NCBI GenBank assembly: GCA_036346205.1
Contig: JARFJB010001664.1
Location: forward strand, 714,501 to 778,500
Direction: 5' to 3'
DNA: 64,000 nt
Origin: Vesta saturnalis
Taxonomy: Eukaryota; Arthropoda; Insecta; Coleoptera; Lampyridae
Made by a program: the position numbers and the translations under genes. Each line of letters opens with the position of its first letter. The first letter of the stretch is position 1. The notes under the pieces were generated by a model. It ran no database searches, had not been told where the DNA came from, and saw only the letters and a program-made list of their open reading frames with translations. This document shows, one piece after another, positions 35,845 to 47,699 of this stretch.

Positions 35845-37680
35845 ATTTGTCGTAGATTTTTTAAAATATTAGGACATTTAAAATGTTATATGTAGAATTT
35901 TTATTTTAAAGTTTATTATCGTAGCTTCGACAAAAGGAATTAATTTTCATTTAGGACGAAGAGAACTTTTAAGATACTAAGGGTTGGGAAAAATTGAACC
36001 AACTGGGAGTTAAATTAAATGGGCAACTTAGGTCTACTTGTTTCATGGGAAATGGTCAGTCAGTTAAAGGTATTGGATCCGCTATCATCCCCGTTGAAAT
36101 TAGAGGAAAGGTTCTGATGATTAATGTACTTGTAGTACCGGATGTACCGCATCAACTCATTTTGGGAGTTGATTCTTGGAAACGAACGAATTTTGTCCCG
36201 GATCAAGGCTATTAGTGAACCAATTAAGCAACGTTATTATCGCGTATCGCCGTACATACAGAATCTAATTGATATCGAGTTGAAGAAGATGTTGAAGTTA
36301 GATGTGGTCGAAAAATCCACGAGCACTTGGTCGAGCCCAATATTATTGGTGAAGAACAAGAATGGAAGTTACCGATTTGGTATGGACCTTAGGAAAGTCA
36401 ATAAAGTTACCAAGAGAGATGCTTATCCGCTACACTATCTGTCGTCTATTTTGGATTGTGACGCAAAATATATATCGTCGTTGGATATTAATTCAGCGTA
36501 TTGGGAAATACCGATGGCTGAGGATTCCAAAAAGTGTACCGCATTTTCCGTACCCAACAGGAAATTGTTTCAATTTAAACGTTTATCGTTCAGTCATTCT
36601 AATGCACCAGCGAGTTGGAAAAAATTTATAGATCGTGTTTTAGCACCAGAATTGCAACCATATGCTTTTTTATACCCTGATGACACCATTATCTGTACTC
36701 CTACTTTCGAAAAGCACATTGAGGATTTGCAGGGGGTTTTTGGTCGTTCTTATGAGGCATGTATTAATTTGTTCAAGTACAAATGTACGTTTTATCAATA
36801 TGGTCTTCGTTATTTAGGTTATGTTGTTAATGTTAATGGACTATCGGTCGATCCGGATAAAAGTAGTGCTATTTTGAAGATTCTTACGCCTTGAAACCCT
36901 ATTGATGTGAATCGCCTGATTGGTTCAGCGAGTTGGTATCGCAGGTTTATTCAAAATTTATCGACCTTTGATTAAATTACTGAAGAAGTTTGCAAAATTC
37001 GTTTCGGGCGAAGATTGTGAAAGAGCTGTTGAAATTATTAAGAATAGCTTCCGAACCTCTGTTATCGTACCCCGATTTTTCGTTGCCTTTTACAGTTAAC
37101 ACGGATGATTCAGATTTCGACATTGTTTCCGTATTAACACATATCATTGAAGGAGAAGAACGAGATATATATTACATTGAGCAGATCTTTGAAGAGAAAT
37201 AAAATAAAGTTTTCGACTACCGAGAAGGAGTGTTTACCAATACCTTGATCAGTGTAGAAGTTACGTCCATATCTCGGGAGAGCACAATTTCCCGTTATTA
37301 TCGATCACGCATCTCTTGTTTTGCTTCATAATTTAAAGGCACCTACCGGTCGTTTAGCTCGTTGTGCTATACGTCTTCAACATATCTAATTACGAAACTA
37401 TTCATCATAAAATACCATATCGTTACAAACATTCTATCGCCTTCCGTGCCAGTTAGTGACGTACTTGAAGTAGACAGAAAAGCCATATGTGACTTACCGA
37501 ATTAAACCACTGAAGAAAAGTAGTAAGTTGTGAGTGATGACATGAAAAATGAGAAAGACGGATGGTTGGAAAGGATAAAACGAAATATTGCTATAAGAAC
37601 GATTACGTATCCACAGTGGAGACTTGAAGGTGATAAGTTGTTAAAGCATATTAGTTATACTTACCTGAAGTTGAGAGATA
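35845..37680 (+). pseudogene. Gypsy element B: gag knuckle remnant, protease, RT, RNase H
   Basis: This relative of the first gypsy family is clearly diverged. Knuckle-like remnants lie at 35845-35975. The protease C-terminal part is 35994-36215 (NQLGVKLNGQLRSTC, VVPDVPHQLILGVDSWKR) without its active-site start. RT is open for 250 codons at 36142-36894: LKLDVVEKSTSTWSSPI, YRFGMDLRKVNKV, YISSLDINSAYWEIP, then YPDDTIICTPTFEKH, where YLDD has become YPDD. RNase H words (KEPT-like KAPTGRLARCAIRLQ) lie at 37060-37390 with stops. Homology to the family continues to about 37680, where an antisense gypsy C fragment begins; integrase resumes near 39245. Confidence 0.85.
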
Positions 37681-38653
37681 CTGAACCAATTCTTCTATGA
37701 ACCGTTGGCCTCGTTGACCTTTCATAACTTCTAATGGTGTAAATCCTGTGCTGTCATGTGTAGACCAGTTCAACCACATTTCTATAGTTCTAACCCAATT
37801 AGCCCATCTTGTTTGTTTATCGTGACAATAGGTGCGAAACAATCGCCCCAGTTCCCGCATCACTCGCTCTACGGGGTTCGACGATGGATGATATACTGGT
37901 GTCATTTTTACGTCAATTCCAAAGTTTACTAGTGTTCCGTGATCAGATAAGGTAGCTTGCGGTCTGCCTACTTGAGGTATATAACCTTCTTCCAGTTTCT
38001 TCAGTGGGGTCCTGGTATTAACTTTCTTTACCGGGTATAACTTGACGTGTTTGCTGAAAATATCAATCATGACATAAATATATAACACACCACCTATACT
38101 TCGTGGTAACGGGCCATAAATATCTACCACCTTTAATGGTAGTCTTACTGTCACATTCTTCGTTATTCCCTCCTGTTTAGCGATCGTTATTTTAGCCTTT
38201 TGGCATTGGTCACACGTCGATGGTACTCGCCTAGCTTTTTTCTCCACGTTAGGTATATATAGCAGTTTTCTTGAATTTCGACTATTACCTTGCTTGTCCC
38301 AAAATGTCCCATCACTCGATGATGTATCATTATTACTTCCCTTTCTATTTTCTGGGGGATGTATATAGTCCACCATTCTTGTCCTTTTCTTCCCTTTTCT
38401 CTTTGCTCTCTACCATTTCGGCTAATAGCCTGTTCATCATGTTCATCATCATGGATTCTTCAGTTTTTTGTTGGACTGGTACTCCTGCTATTGTCAACCT
38501 GTCTATTTTTGGTGATTTATCTCCTTCTGAAATGTTGATTATATCTTGGCTGAAAATGAAATCTTCGCTTTCCTTTGTGTTTGCCATCTTCTTTGTTTCC
38601 GTTATTTCTGATAATTTCCTACCTGGCTTTTTAAAACCTGACCTTAATTCCAT
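37651..38653 (-). pseudogene. Gypsy element C fragment: gag start fused to integrase
   Basis: From 38653 on the minus strand, MELRSGFKKPGRKLSEITE opens a 102-codon Gag N-terminus (to 38345). Within the last codons the text passes, in another frame, into the integrase zinc-binding region (HHRVMGHFG with His-His, then CDQCQKAK with Cys-Cys). The core follows in 38376-37651: VVDIYGPLPRSIGGVLYIYV with the first Asp, LSDHGTLVNFGIDVKM with the second, HPSSNPVERVMRELG with the Glu, then NWSTHDSTGFTPLEVMKG. Rest of gag, protease, RT and RNase H are absent, so a large internal deletion joined the two. It is embedded in gypsy B. Confidence 0.85.
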
Positions 38654-38663
38654 AAAAAAATAA

Positions 38664-39240
38664 AAATAAACCTATCTTTGTAATCTCCTATATAAAATGA
38701 AAAATAAAAATTCAACTACGCCACTAGTAATTATTAATTACTAAACTTTATTCGAATATAAGAATATAAAACTAAATCAATCAGAAAAATTTCGTTTTCA
38801 AATTCATAATTTTTGATACGCCACTGGTTTATTTGACTTCTTAATTTCTTTATGGATCAACCGATCGTTAATTTTGGAGAGCATGAAATTCTTTCAGGGT
38901 GCCATTTTGTAATGGGTCTTTTTATTATCCCTACTGTTGGGGGCTATTTTGTAATGGGCTTCTATGTTTGGGTTGAATTTCAATCTTTTACAATTTCTAA
39001 CTTATTGAGTGATTTTAATTTGTAAAGGTAACATTCATTATATAAACTTTATTTTTATTGTTATCAAATTTCTGTTTGCGTAAATGAACTTTAATGATTA
39101 CTAAAAAATTTCTTTTCATCGAGACGCTCCAGCTAGCTTAATATGGGTTAAATAGTTAAGGCTGTCATTCATAAAAATTATCCTCAGTCTGATGGTATTA
39201 ATTACCTGTACTTTCCAATTAATTGAACTTGATTTCTTCG
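38664..39240. other. Spacer beside gypsy C, possibly its 5' untranslated/LTR remnant
   Basis: This AT-rich sequence lies upstream of the gypsy C gag start on the minus strand. A short direct repeat, gccattttgtaatggg / gctattttgtaatggg (near 38901 and 38943), is the only structure seen. No LTR boundary or primer-binding site could be placed. Confidence 0.35.
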
Positions 39241-39244
39241 GTAA

Positions 39245-39930
39245 GTGATCAAGAACGGTGGTGTACTGTTGCACCAGAAGGGGAACATTACCAAATCCTA
39301 TCACAGTTTCACGACGACCCGAAAGCAGATCATGCAGGCACATTCAAGACGTACGAACGGATATCTAGACAATATTAGCCGATATGAAAGGCAAACATGG
39401 TACGTTACATTAATCGTGGTAGTACATGCATTAAACATAAGCCAGAATAGAAGAGACCGGCCGGACTTATGACCAAACATCCCTTTATCGATAAACCCTG
39501 GCAAATGATTACCACGGACTTAGCAGGACCCTTACCAAGATCCACTAGCTGTTGTTCTTACGTGTTAGCTGTTGCCAATTATTTTTCGAAATTTGTGCTT
39601 CTCTTTCTATTACGTTCCGCTACGGTTGCTAATGTGGTTAAGAATATCGAGGAAAGCGTATTTTTATGTTTGGAGTACAGCTGTTTAAATGGAAAAATTC
39701 AGAAAATGGGTACATCACATCAAGCTAAGATCGTTTATAACACAATGATCACTCACAGGTTAACCCTTCACAACGGATTAATACAGTTAGGAAAACTACG
39801 TTAGCGACTTATACTGAGTATAATCAGAGAAACTGGGATAAGTATTTATCGTAAGTGGCGTGTGTCATACGCACAGCTACACATGAAGTTACGGACCCGG
39901 ATGTTTTCTGGGAACAAACATCTAGTGAGG
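39245..39930 (+). pseudogene. Gypsy element B integrase, continued
   Basis: The text aligns with the copy-2 integrase from just after its start. KHPFIDKPWQMITTDLAGPL carries the first catalytic Asp and GPLPRSTSCCSYVLAVANYF follows (39469-39600), then SKFVLLFLLRSATVANVVKN. The DNG box and Glu box are poorly kept (39670-39800). Upstream pieces (39245-39440) correspond to the linker and zinc-binding part. Together with 35845-37680 it makes one gypsy B element split by an insertion. Confidence 0.75.
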
Positions 39931-39939
39931 GGTGTCATC

Positions 39940-40110
39940 TGTAAATAAAATTTGTCGTAGATTTCTTCGAATGTTAGGGTATGTAAAATGTAAATTTTTA
40001 AATTAAAACGTTTTACCGGGTTTAACGTTTGTTATCGTAGCTTCGACAAAAGGAATTAAGTTTCATTTAGGACAAAGACAGTTTTTAAGGAACATAATGT
40101 GCGTTATCGT
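39940..40110 (+). repeat. Second copy of the gypsy B gag-knuckle segment
   Basis: It is a direct repeat of 35845-35975: both hold atttgtcgtagattt, the 20-mer gtagcttcgacaaaaggaat, then catttaggac(g/a)aagagaac-like text. In frame fragments read like C-x-R-x-F knuckle text and YRCGFDKRN. Finding it after integrase as well as before protease suggests tandem gypsy B units or recombination. Confidence 0.6.
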
Positions 40111-40741
40111 GATTGATAACGAAAGGTTCAGTCGCGTTTGAGTAGTCTTACATTTATTCAAGTTTACCAGCTTGCTTATGTATTGAATTGTTGTTAGAAG
40201 GTTATAGAAAATTATTTGAGTAACAGGATTTCTGACTGAAAAACAGGATTTGTCTCGATTCTAGATATCAAGCTTGTTTTTTCCTGGGAAATATCCATTA
40301 TCAAGTTTAGTATGGAAGATTTTTATGTGACGATTAAAAAGATGACTTGATCTTGTGGGGAAAGGGGAGTTTTGGTTTTTCGGTTAGTTAGTTAAGGTTT
40401 GGCTGTTAAAGAGAGAGGTGAACGCTAAGCGTTGATCGCATCGAATTTAGCTACGTTCTAGCCGGGTTAATTGAAGCTACCGTGAGGGAGTTTTCCCGTT
40501 CGCCTTGGGTGCATCTTAAAAATAATTCAATCATCCCGGGGACTCTTTTTGTGTTGTCATTCGTCGGTCAGACGTGACATCGTATTCATTGAAGATGGAA
40601 AAAAATATAAATATGTATATAGAGGGTGGCCCACCACATTCGCCTCGGTTTTTCTACGAGAAACGAAAAGGGTTGGGAAATAATTTTTAGCGCAGTCATA
40701 TGTAGGTTCTTGAGGAGCATATTCCAAAATTAGTTTTGAAT
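40111..40741. other. No recognised gene
   Basis: The stretch 40430-40560 is richer in GC and has no frame of note. Text near 40625-40690 (gggtggcccaccacattcgc, cggtttttctacgagaaacg) has the style of ITm transposon ends common in insects, so the right part may be a decayed non-autonomous element. Confidence 0.35.
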
Positions 40742-40965
40742 ATACAGGGTGGCACAAAAATAAAGTACATATCAAAGTTATGTTTTTCTTATGGAACACC
40801 CTATAATTTTTTATATTTTTAGATACTATAGACCAAATAAAGGTAAGTTTCTGTTACACTTCCTATACCTAAAACTGATCGTTCCTCAGAAATTTTGGGA
40901 AATATAAAAATACATATTGTAATTTAAAAATTGCTTACACCCTGTAACATAGAACGAGCTGCTCA
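40742..40965. mobile_element. ITm-type terminal fragment (non-autonomous remnant)
   Basis: It starts tacagggtggcacaaaaata and includes gaacaccctataatttttta and, near 40945, cttacaccctgtaacatag, i.e. CAGGGTG-type ends in opposite orientations about 200 bp apart. This fits a short non-autonomous Tc1/mariner derivative. It has no coding capacity. Confidence 0.45.
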
Positions 40966-41739
40966 TAATTAAATCTACTGGTTAGCTGAAAGGTTAAGGT
41001 ATACTACCATATAAAAGTTTTATTTCAAAATTATACAGAGTGGTGAATAAATTGCTTCAAAGTGCTATTGATTTAATGGTTAGATACTTTTAACTCGTAT
41101 TATATTAAAAACTAAAACATTTGATTTTTGCAGGCACTTTCAATACTTTTACTTTTATTATTTTTACTTTTTTTTACTGTTACTTTTGGTATTTTTGATG
41201 CTTATGATTGCAATTTTGCCTTTAATTCAGATCTAAATTTAGATCCCATTTTTTATTTGAACTTTGGAGAGAATGCAATAAACCCTGGATGATACAAATT
41301 TCATGGAGATAAATTTCTAAGAAGTAAAATTCAACTTTGGTATGGTTTACAACGTACAGTATTGCTATTACGACATATTGCGCAATATTGGTGCAAATAT
41401 TACATCACCTTTGGTTTACACTTCTGTATTCGTTTAGATACCAGATGTTATCAAAAAGTTGTGTACAAAAATTTTCGAACATGTACTTATATTCATAATT
41501 TAGTAATTTAAGGCTATTACAATTATTTTTTAGGATATATTTTATGTAATTCTAAATTTAAATATTTAATAAACATAGTTTGTATATGTTTTATTTTGAC
41601 ATTTTGGTGAATGTTTTATTGTATCCTCGGTTTAGTTATTCCGAGCATAATCAAAAAATAACTTGGCGTCCGAGATAATTTTTATTATTGTTACATTGCA
41701 GTTACTATATTGATGTTAAGTAGAAATAACCAAGCAGAA

Positions 41740-42300
41740 ATTGTGGTAATTAAGCAAATCAAAAAAAAAATTAACCGGCCATTTACAACGTATTTGTTTA
41801 TTATTAAGTTATTTACACCTGGCGCTTATAAAGCTTACTTATACGTGACGCATTTAAACATTATTTATAGGTTCAACGTGAACTTATGTAAAAAACGATT
41901 TTCAAGTACATGATGTGGATTTTCTTCAGTGCACACATATTTATTGTCGAAGTTCCTTATTGAATTTCTTAAGAAACTAGCTTCATTTGTAAAAGGAATC
42001 AGTGTCAGTAGATAAAGGAGTTGAAGTACCTAGATCTTCTTGTATTATGTCCAGTATATTGTGTTCTACTTCTACCGTTCTTACTGTCATTAGCCTTCCT
42101 AGTCCTCCATCTCGCTTCTATGTTCCTGTTTCACGAAGACGATGATAAATACTTTGAAACGATTTTCTGTCAGAAACATTACGGTTAGGAAATAGTTAAA
42201 TGTACAGCCGCCTAACTTCTAATGAGTTACTATTAGCAAGTCATTAAATGAAATGCATGCCAGCTATCTCGGCGTTCGCACAGCGATTCATGATAGAGGA
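41740..42300 (-). pseudogene. ITm (Tc1/mariner-like) transposase relic
   Basis: From 42300 on the minus strand, NAEIAGMHF matches the start of the 46840 relic (NAEMADMHF). Then SNSLEVRRLYI, LFPNRNVSDRKSFQ and IYHRLRETGT follow, the usual N-terminal helix-turn-helix region. Near 41960-41860 comes YVCTEENPHHVLENRF and LHKFTLNL, the segment after the first catalytic Asp. The stretch between is shortened, and the second and third catalytic positions are lost. It has many stops. Confidence 0.65.
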
Positions 42301-45079
42301 CTTCACTAGCAACAGTTTAAGTATCAAAGACAGAAAATACTCGTGAATAGGCCAAATTTCAATCAGTCTCAACGTATTTGACACATAGGAAATGATCAGG
42401 CACGCATTCAAATTCAATGTCTGCAGCCGTTCGTGGTGATCAGAATATTGCTATAAAATAACAACATATTTTTATACATTGTTCAGTGTAGTACGCCATA
42501 CTGTTATTTCGGCTACATTCATAATTTGAAACATGCAAAAATTGTATTTGTTGAAAATTTCTTTCGCCCTGTATTTTCGAAACAAAGTACCTTTTCAAAA
42601 ATCATCAAAGGACAAAATATCCTTAGAATAGCCTACGGAATAAAACTACTTTAACAACAGTATAACGTGAATAAATCAAGAAAAACTAAATAATGCATAC
42701 AGACCTAAATGGGTCAATATAAATTGCTATTCGGCAACATAATTGAGAAGCTGGTTAGTTTCTGGGTCCATCGATGTTTGTACAGGCCATCGCTGATTCA
42801 GTTAGGAGGTCTTGAGTTGGTTACTAAGAAAAATATCATTATCAGCGCAGTAAATAAAGAGTTTGAATTCGAAATACGTTACTTTGCGAGGTTTCAAACT
42901 TTTTCTGTACTTCAAAGTGCAAACACAACGGCTTATACTAGGTGGGAATATGTTCTTAAGTAGAATTAGCTAATTCTCTCTTTTAAATATAATTTTTAAA
43001 ATAGTATCTTTGTTTAGTACTACCTATTTTATGTGTATCAAGGGCAGTAAATTTTATTTAGAAAATAAAATCGATATGCCGTGTAATAATAATAAATAAA
43101 TTTTTAACGTACCTTGTTTGCGTAAATTACTCAGGGGTTATTATATTGCTAAACACAGCATTATATTGTTAATTATGTTAATCATCTTAAATTAATAAGG
43201 GAAAATAGGTTTAAGAAATTAATAATTGAATTTATTTTGACAACACAAGTAAATTTTTAAAGCTGTTATCATTTACTGAAGATATTAACTGTAATTGTTA
43301 TCGAAACGTTTAGATTTGTATAAAGTATAATAAAAAATACACGATTTAACGCCAAAAACATAAGGATTTAAATTATGTATGATAATCATGAAAGTTTACA
43401 TTTTCATAAAATTGGATTTTGTTTAGAATGGTTGAATTAATACATTCTGAGTTATCATGCCGTTGTCTATTTATCAAGGGAACGTTTTTAAGTTGAGTGC
43501 GAGGTAGTCTTTTGCGAAACAAAATAAATTCAGGATAATACCTATTGAAATTATACGTAGGCGGGCCTTTAATATCATTGGGAGATCGAAGATCATCTAC
43601 GGGCTTCGGCAACACTTTTAAATTTGTGGCGCAGCTCTAACAACAAGATGGGAGAATCAAATTTGTTAAATAAAATTCTAATATCTAGGAACCCACGGAA
43701 ATAAACACTTGTTTTAAAACAGGACATTATGGCTGTTTTTCTATGACGATGATATGTTTGCATGATGTGTATTATTATTATGTCCTTAAAACTTCATTTT
43801 AAGTTTTAAACAGGGTTGGTACTGTTTATATTCTAGGATTACATATTTAACTTATTCGTTCTTCCCTTATAATTATGTTTACTGTATGCTTAAATAGTTA
43901 CCTAAACAAATTACACGAACATTGTAAATGGGAGGCTCTAACACAACACATTATAGAAATAATGACCCGACGGCTAGCGATGAAATGCACTAGGATAACG
44001 TAGTCGCAATATTTATTATTTCCACTAGGCTAGTATGAACGCTAAACGAACAATTTACCAGTAGAGCATCGTGGTCTTTTAAAATAAACTCTAAAATTCA
44101 AAAGGTGATAAAGAAGCAGAAATTTGAAAGCTTACACAGTAAGAATACATACAAATGCAAATTTAAACCATTCAAAATTTGTGGATTTAGTAACGAAGGC
44201 TGTCAATTTATGTCACAGAGCAAAATTTCAATAATAAACTAACGATATTCTGGCAACATGGCACAAGTTGAATATTTGTATGCAGGTGTCGGTTCTGCCA
44301 CGCCGACAGGTTACTAAAATAAAAAGCACGACAAAAGTCAGATTTAATGAGTTGAAAATGAGATTTGCTTTACAATCAAGTGTGAAGTAAAGCGACTAAA
44401 CTAACGATTTCTTTGTCTTACAAAAAACCACGCCGTAATAGTAAAAAAACAAAATTTTCACTTACCTTTAACTGACATTTTAAATATAGAATTGTAATTT
44501 TTACATTTTTGTAATAAAAAGACAAGTTAGATGCTTTGGAAGCATTGGAAATTTATAAAAGAAAGATCTGTATTGAACGAACAGGTTGATCATACAGATT
44601 TACCTTTAACTAACAGGAATTTTGAATATAGAATTATACTTTACATCAAGTTTGCTGCTTTATCTTAATAATTTGTTACCATAACTACTTGTTACTATTT
44701 TACTTATTATACCGGTTGTCCGTTTTCAAACCTAGCCTTAGGGATTTAACATTGATTGGGAATTTAACATTGATTTTAACATTTTTCTGAATTCCTGCTC
44801 GCCAATTCGGCCTACAGAAAATATTTTGGTATCAATGGAATGAGAAAATTATTGGGCATCGAATGATATCAAGCATTACATTATTTTTATCGATTTTTAT
44901 TCAAACATTCTAATTTAAAATTTGTATGCTTTTTAAACATAATTTATGTTTTTAAATATGAGTTGCCATTATTTATGTTTTTAAATATCAGTTGCCATGA
45001 TTTTTAAACCAATTAACAATTGTAGTCGAATTAATTTGTTATTTCTTGACATTCTAGGTTACTAGTTTTTATTTAAAAA
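42301..45079. other. AT-rich stretch without recognised features
   Basis: Two modest open frames occur: 84 codons at 42709-42963 (+) starting at ATG, and 80 codons at 43373-43615 (-) starting at GTG, with proline-rich text such as PKPVDDLRSPNDIKGPP. I recognise neither. No transposon motif, RNA gene or long repeat was seen. Confidence 0.4.
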
Positions 45080-45779
45080 ATGAATAATTACTCAAATGAA
45101 GAGAGTTTTTAGGGTTAAAACAAATTACAGTGGCGTTAGTTTGCCGAAAGTAAGAGATTTGTTTTCTGTGAAATTTAATAACAGCCCAATACCGTCTAAT
45201 TTGAAGAAGCTGCTAATATTTCAGCAGAATCAGAAGCTAGAGGTATTTATTACTTTTAGCACTTTTTTTTTGCAAAAATTTTACGATTGTAATACAGGCA
45301 ATCGAAGAAATGTTCGGGCGGATGGCACTGAATTGGAAAAGCGTGTTTTGGGTACGATATCCACTCAACATACAACACAAGGGAAATTAGCCGTGAATTA
45401 AATGCGGCAAAGTCGGCAGTATATTAGGTACTGCAAAAGCACCGATATCATCCATGCAAACCCCAATGTCATCAGGAGGTATTTAAAGCAGATGAGGAAA
45501 GTAGAGTTATATTTTGCGAAGAGATGCAAAAGCGTGTGAATCAGGATCGTTGCTTTATATCGTCAATAGTTTTACGGACGAATGCACTTTTACGTTAAGC
45601 AATGAACCTAACGTGTACAACACCCTCAAAAAATTAATACATTAATTTTAGTGAATAAGATAGGTCCTGCTTTGGAGGAAGTTGCAAGAGAAAATCAGGA
45701 GATTTCAATACGACGGCTGCCCGTCAGGCTTGGATATTGTCTATGGCAGAATAGAGGGTTATTTAAATACATTTCATAA
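45080..45779 (+). pseudogene. ITm transposase relic with internal deletion
   Basis: The ATG at 45080 gives MNNYSNEE. Near 45300-45420, RNVRADGTELEKRVLGTIS and a second helix-turn-helix block follow, then HRYHPCKPQCHQEVF, FCEEMQKRVNQDRCF and text for the first catalytic region (DECTF-like, then NEPNVYN) by about 45610. The middle, including the second and third catalytic residues, is missing. The C-terminus resumes near 45650 with VRLGYCLWQNRGLFKYIS and a stop at 45777. The same C-terminal signature is in the 51527 relic, so both are one family. Confidence 0.75.
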
Positions 45780-46174
45780 GTTTTGATTTTAACCCACCCC
45801 TGTTATAATATTTATTAGCAATGTCTTCATAGTGTGTGTAACAAAATTAACCAATTAATCGTGGCACAAAAGTGTCTACCTGTAGTTAACAAACAAATAA
45901 ATCATACATTATATCAAGCACGTTAGTCACAATACAACTTCAACAATATTTCGCTATACAAGAATCACGGGCGATTGTCACAAGATCCAGTTGAAATCTT
46001 AACCAAAACATGTACATAATGGAACAATGAAGATTATTAAACTTCAGTTAAATAGAAACCGTTTATAGAATACAGATAAGTAGATTCGTATTTGAAAGAG
46101 AAAATTCTGCACGAAGTGTCAATAATACGTTGGGTGCCCGAGCAGCAAACACCAGATGGTTCAATATAACTTAA

Positions 46175-46181
<7 letters not shown>

Positions 46182-46249
<68 letters not shown>
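46182..46249. repeat. (TA)n microsatellite
   Basis: A pure TA array of 68 bp lies between the 45080 and 46840 transposase relics. No element boundary could be assigned on either side. Confidence 0.95.
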
Positions 46250-46250
<1 letters not shown>

Positions 46251-46839
46251 TTAAGGGTTGTTAAAATCAAAGCGTAGATTGATATACAAACGTTGGGTTA
46301 AAAGTCAACCATCAGAGAGATATTACGGTACGAAGATGGCTGAAAAATAGTGCTTTTGTTATCTTAAAAAGGAAAAGTGATGGAATAATAAAATTCTATG
46401 GAAATATTACTATTATGAAAACACATTTTCTGCACATTATTTTCACTTTTTTAAAATAAGTGGAAGGGGTTGAGATAGACAACTTCTATCATTCCTGTTA
46501 ACTAAATGTAAGGAATAACTTATGCAAAGACTTTGTACAGAAATAAATTTGGATAGTCTGGTTTATTTAGAAACTGTTTAATGACTTGTATTTTTTCGTA
46601 AAGTTTGCCGATTTGAAATAAAAAAATAAAATGTAAATCATTACGTGTCGGGACGTGGAAATTTATTTAAAAAAAAATCCTGTTGGCTGCTGTCACTTAT
46701 TAGGTCGTTTCTAATATTGCTTTATTTCCATTACTAAGTAGTTTGAATACAATATTTTAAGACCAATTCATTCAAAAATTTGTTATCTGATCTGTGTAAT
46801 TGTGCAGTAATAAGAGTTTTAAATAAATCAACAACAATA

Positions 46840-47599
46840 ATGGTTAATTTCACAAACGCAGAAATGGCAGATATGCATTTTATGTACGGGAGAGCAAACG
46901 GAAATTCCTTGAAAGCTTGGAAGCGTATCCTAATCGTAGATCTCCCCATTACAGCACGTTTACCAAGCTTCATCGAATGAATACCGATAATCCTTTTTTT
47001 TTTTTTTGTACAAAAGTTCTCTTTTTGGACTCTTCTCAATACTATCATAACAAGCATGTATGGCCTGAAGATAATCCTCATTCAATAACAGAATCTAGAC
47101 GTCAATATCAGTTTTCCGTTAACTTTTGGATAGGAATTATCGATGAACATTTAATTGGGCTGCATTTTTTACCTTTGAGAAAACTTATGAGTCATATTTT
47201 CATTTTCTGCAAGAATAATTGCCTCCTCTACTAGAACATTTACCTCTGAAAACTAGAATATAGATGCATTATATGCATGTTGGTGCTCCAGTACATTTCA
47301 GCTTAAATGTGAGAAGGTATTTAAATCTTACCTATGAAAACCTCTGGATAGGAAGAAGCGGGTCTCATTTTTAGCAGCCTCGATCTCCAGATTTAAATCC
47401 TTTGGATTTTTGTATCTGGTGATATCTGAAAGAATTAGTTTACTCTACCCCAGTACAGGATATCCTGAGAAATAACATAATTGCATCACGTGATATAAAA
47501 AATAATCCTGACATATTCTAGCGTATTAGGAACTTAATGATGCGTAGGATAAATGCATGTATTACATTGCAAGGCAGGCATTTTCAATACTTGCTATAA
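46840..47599 (+). pseudogene. ITm transposase relic lacking its middle
   Basis: The ATG at 46840 gives MVNFTNAEMADMHFMYGRAN, then NGNSLKAWK and RRSPHYSTFTKLHR, an N-terminal DNA-binding start. After a T-run near 46993-47008 the text jumps to the region behind the first catalytic Asp (VWPEDNPHSITESRRQYQFS, then FWIGIIDEHLIG). It ends with HVGAPVHFSLNVRRYLN, QPRSPDLNPLDFCIW and INACITLQGRHFQYLL before the stop at 47597. Roughly 100 codons are missing in the middle. SPDLNPLDF holds the third catalytic Asp. Confidence 0.82.
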
Positions 47600-47699
47600 A
47601 GAATGTGGTCGTTTCTGTATAGGACGTTGTGTTTTTATTTCAGTTGCAGTTTAAATAACATATTTTTTAAGAACGATTAACGTTTATACGTTAATGTTA

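Noticed and set aside
43373..43615. 80-codon minus-strand frame with proline-rich text
   Set aside because: Starts at GTG with a stop just upstream, no splice acceptor that I could trust, and no recognised family; left as unassigned.
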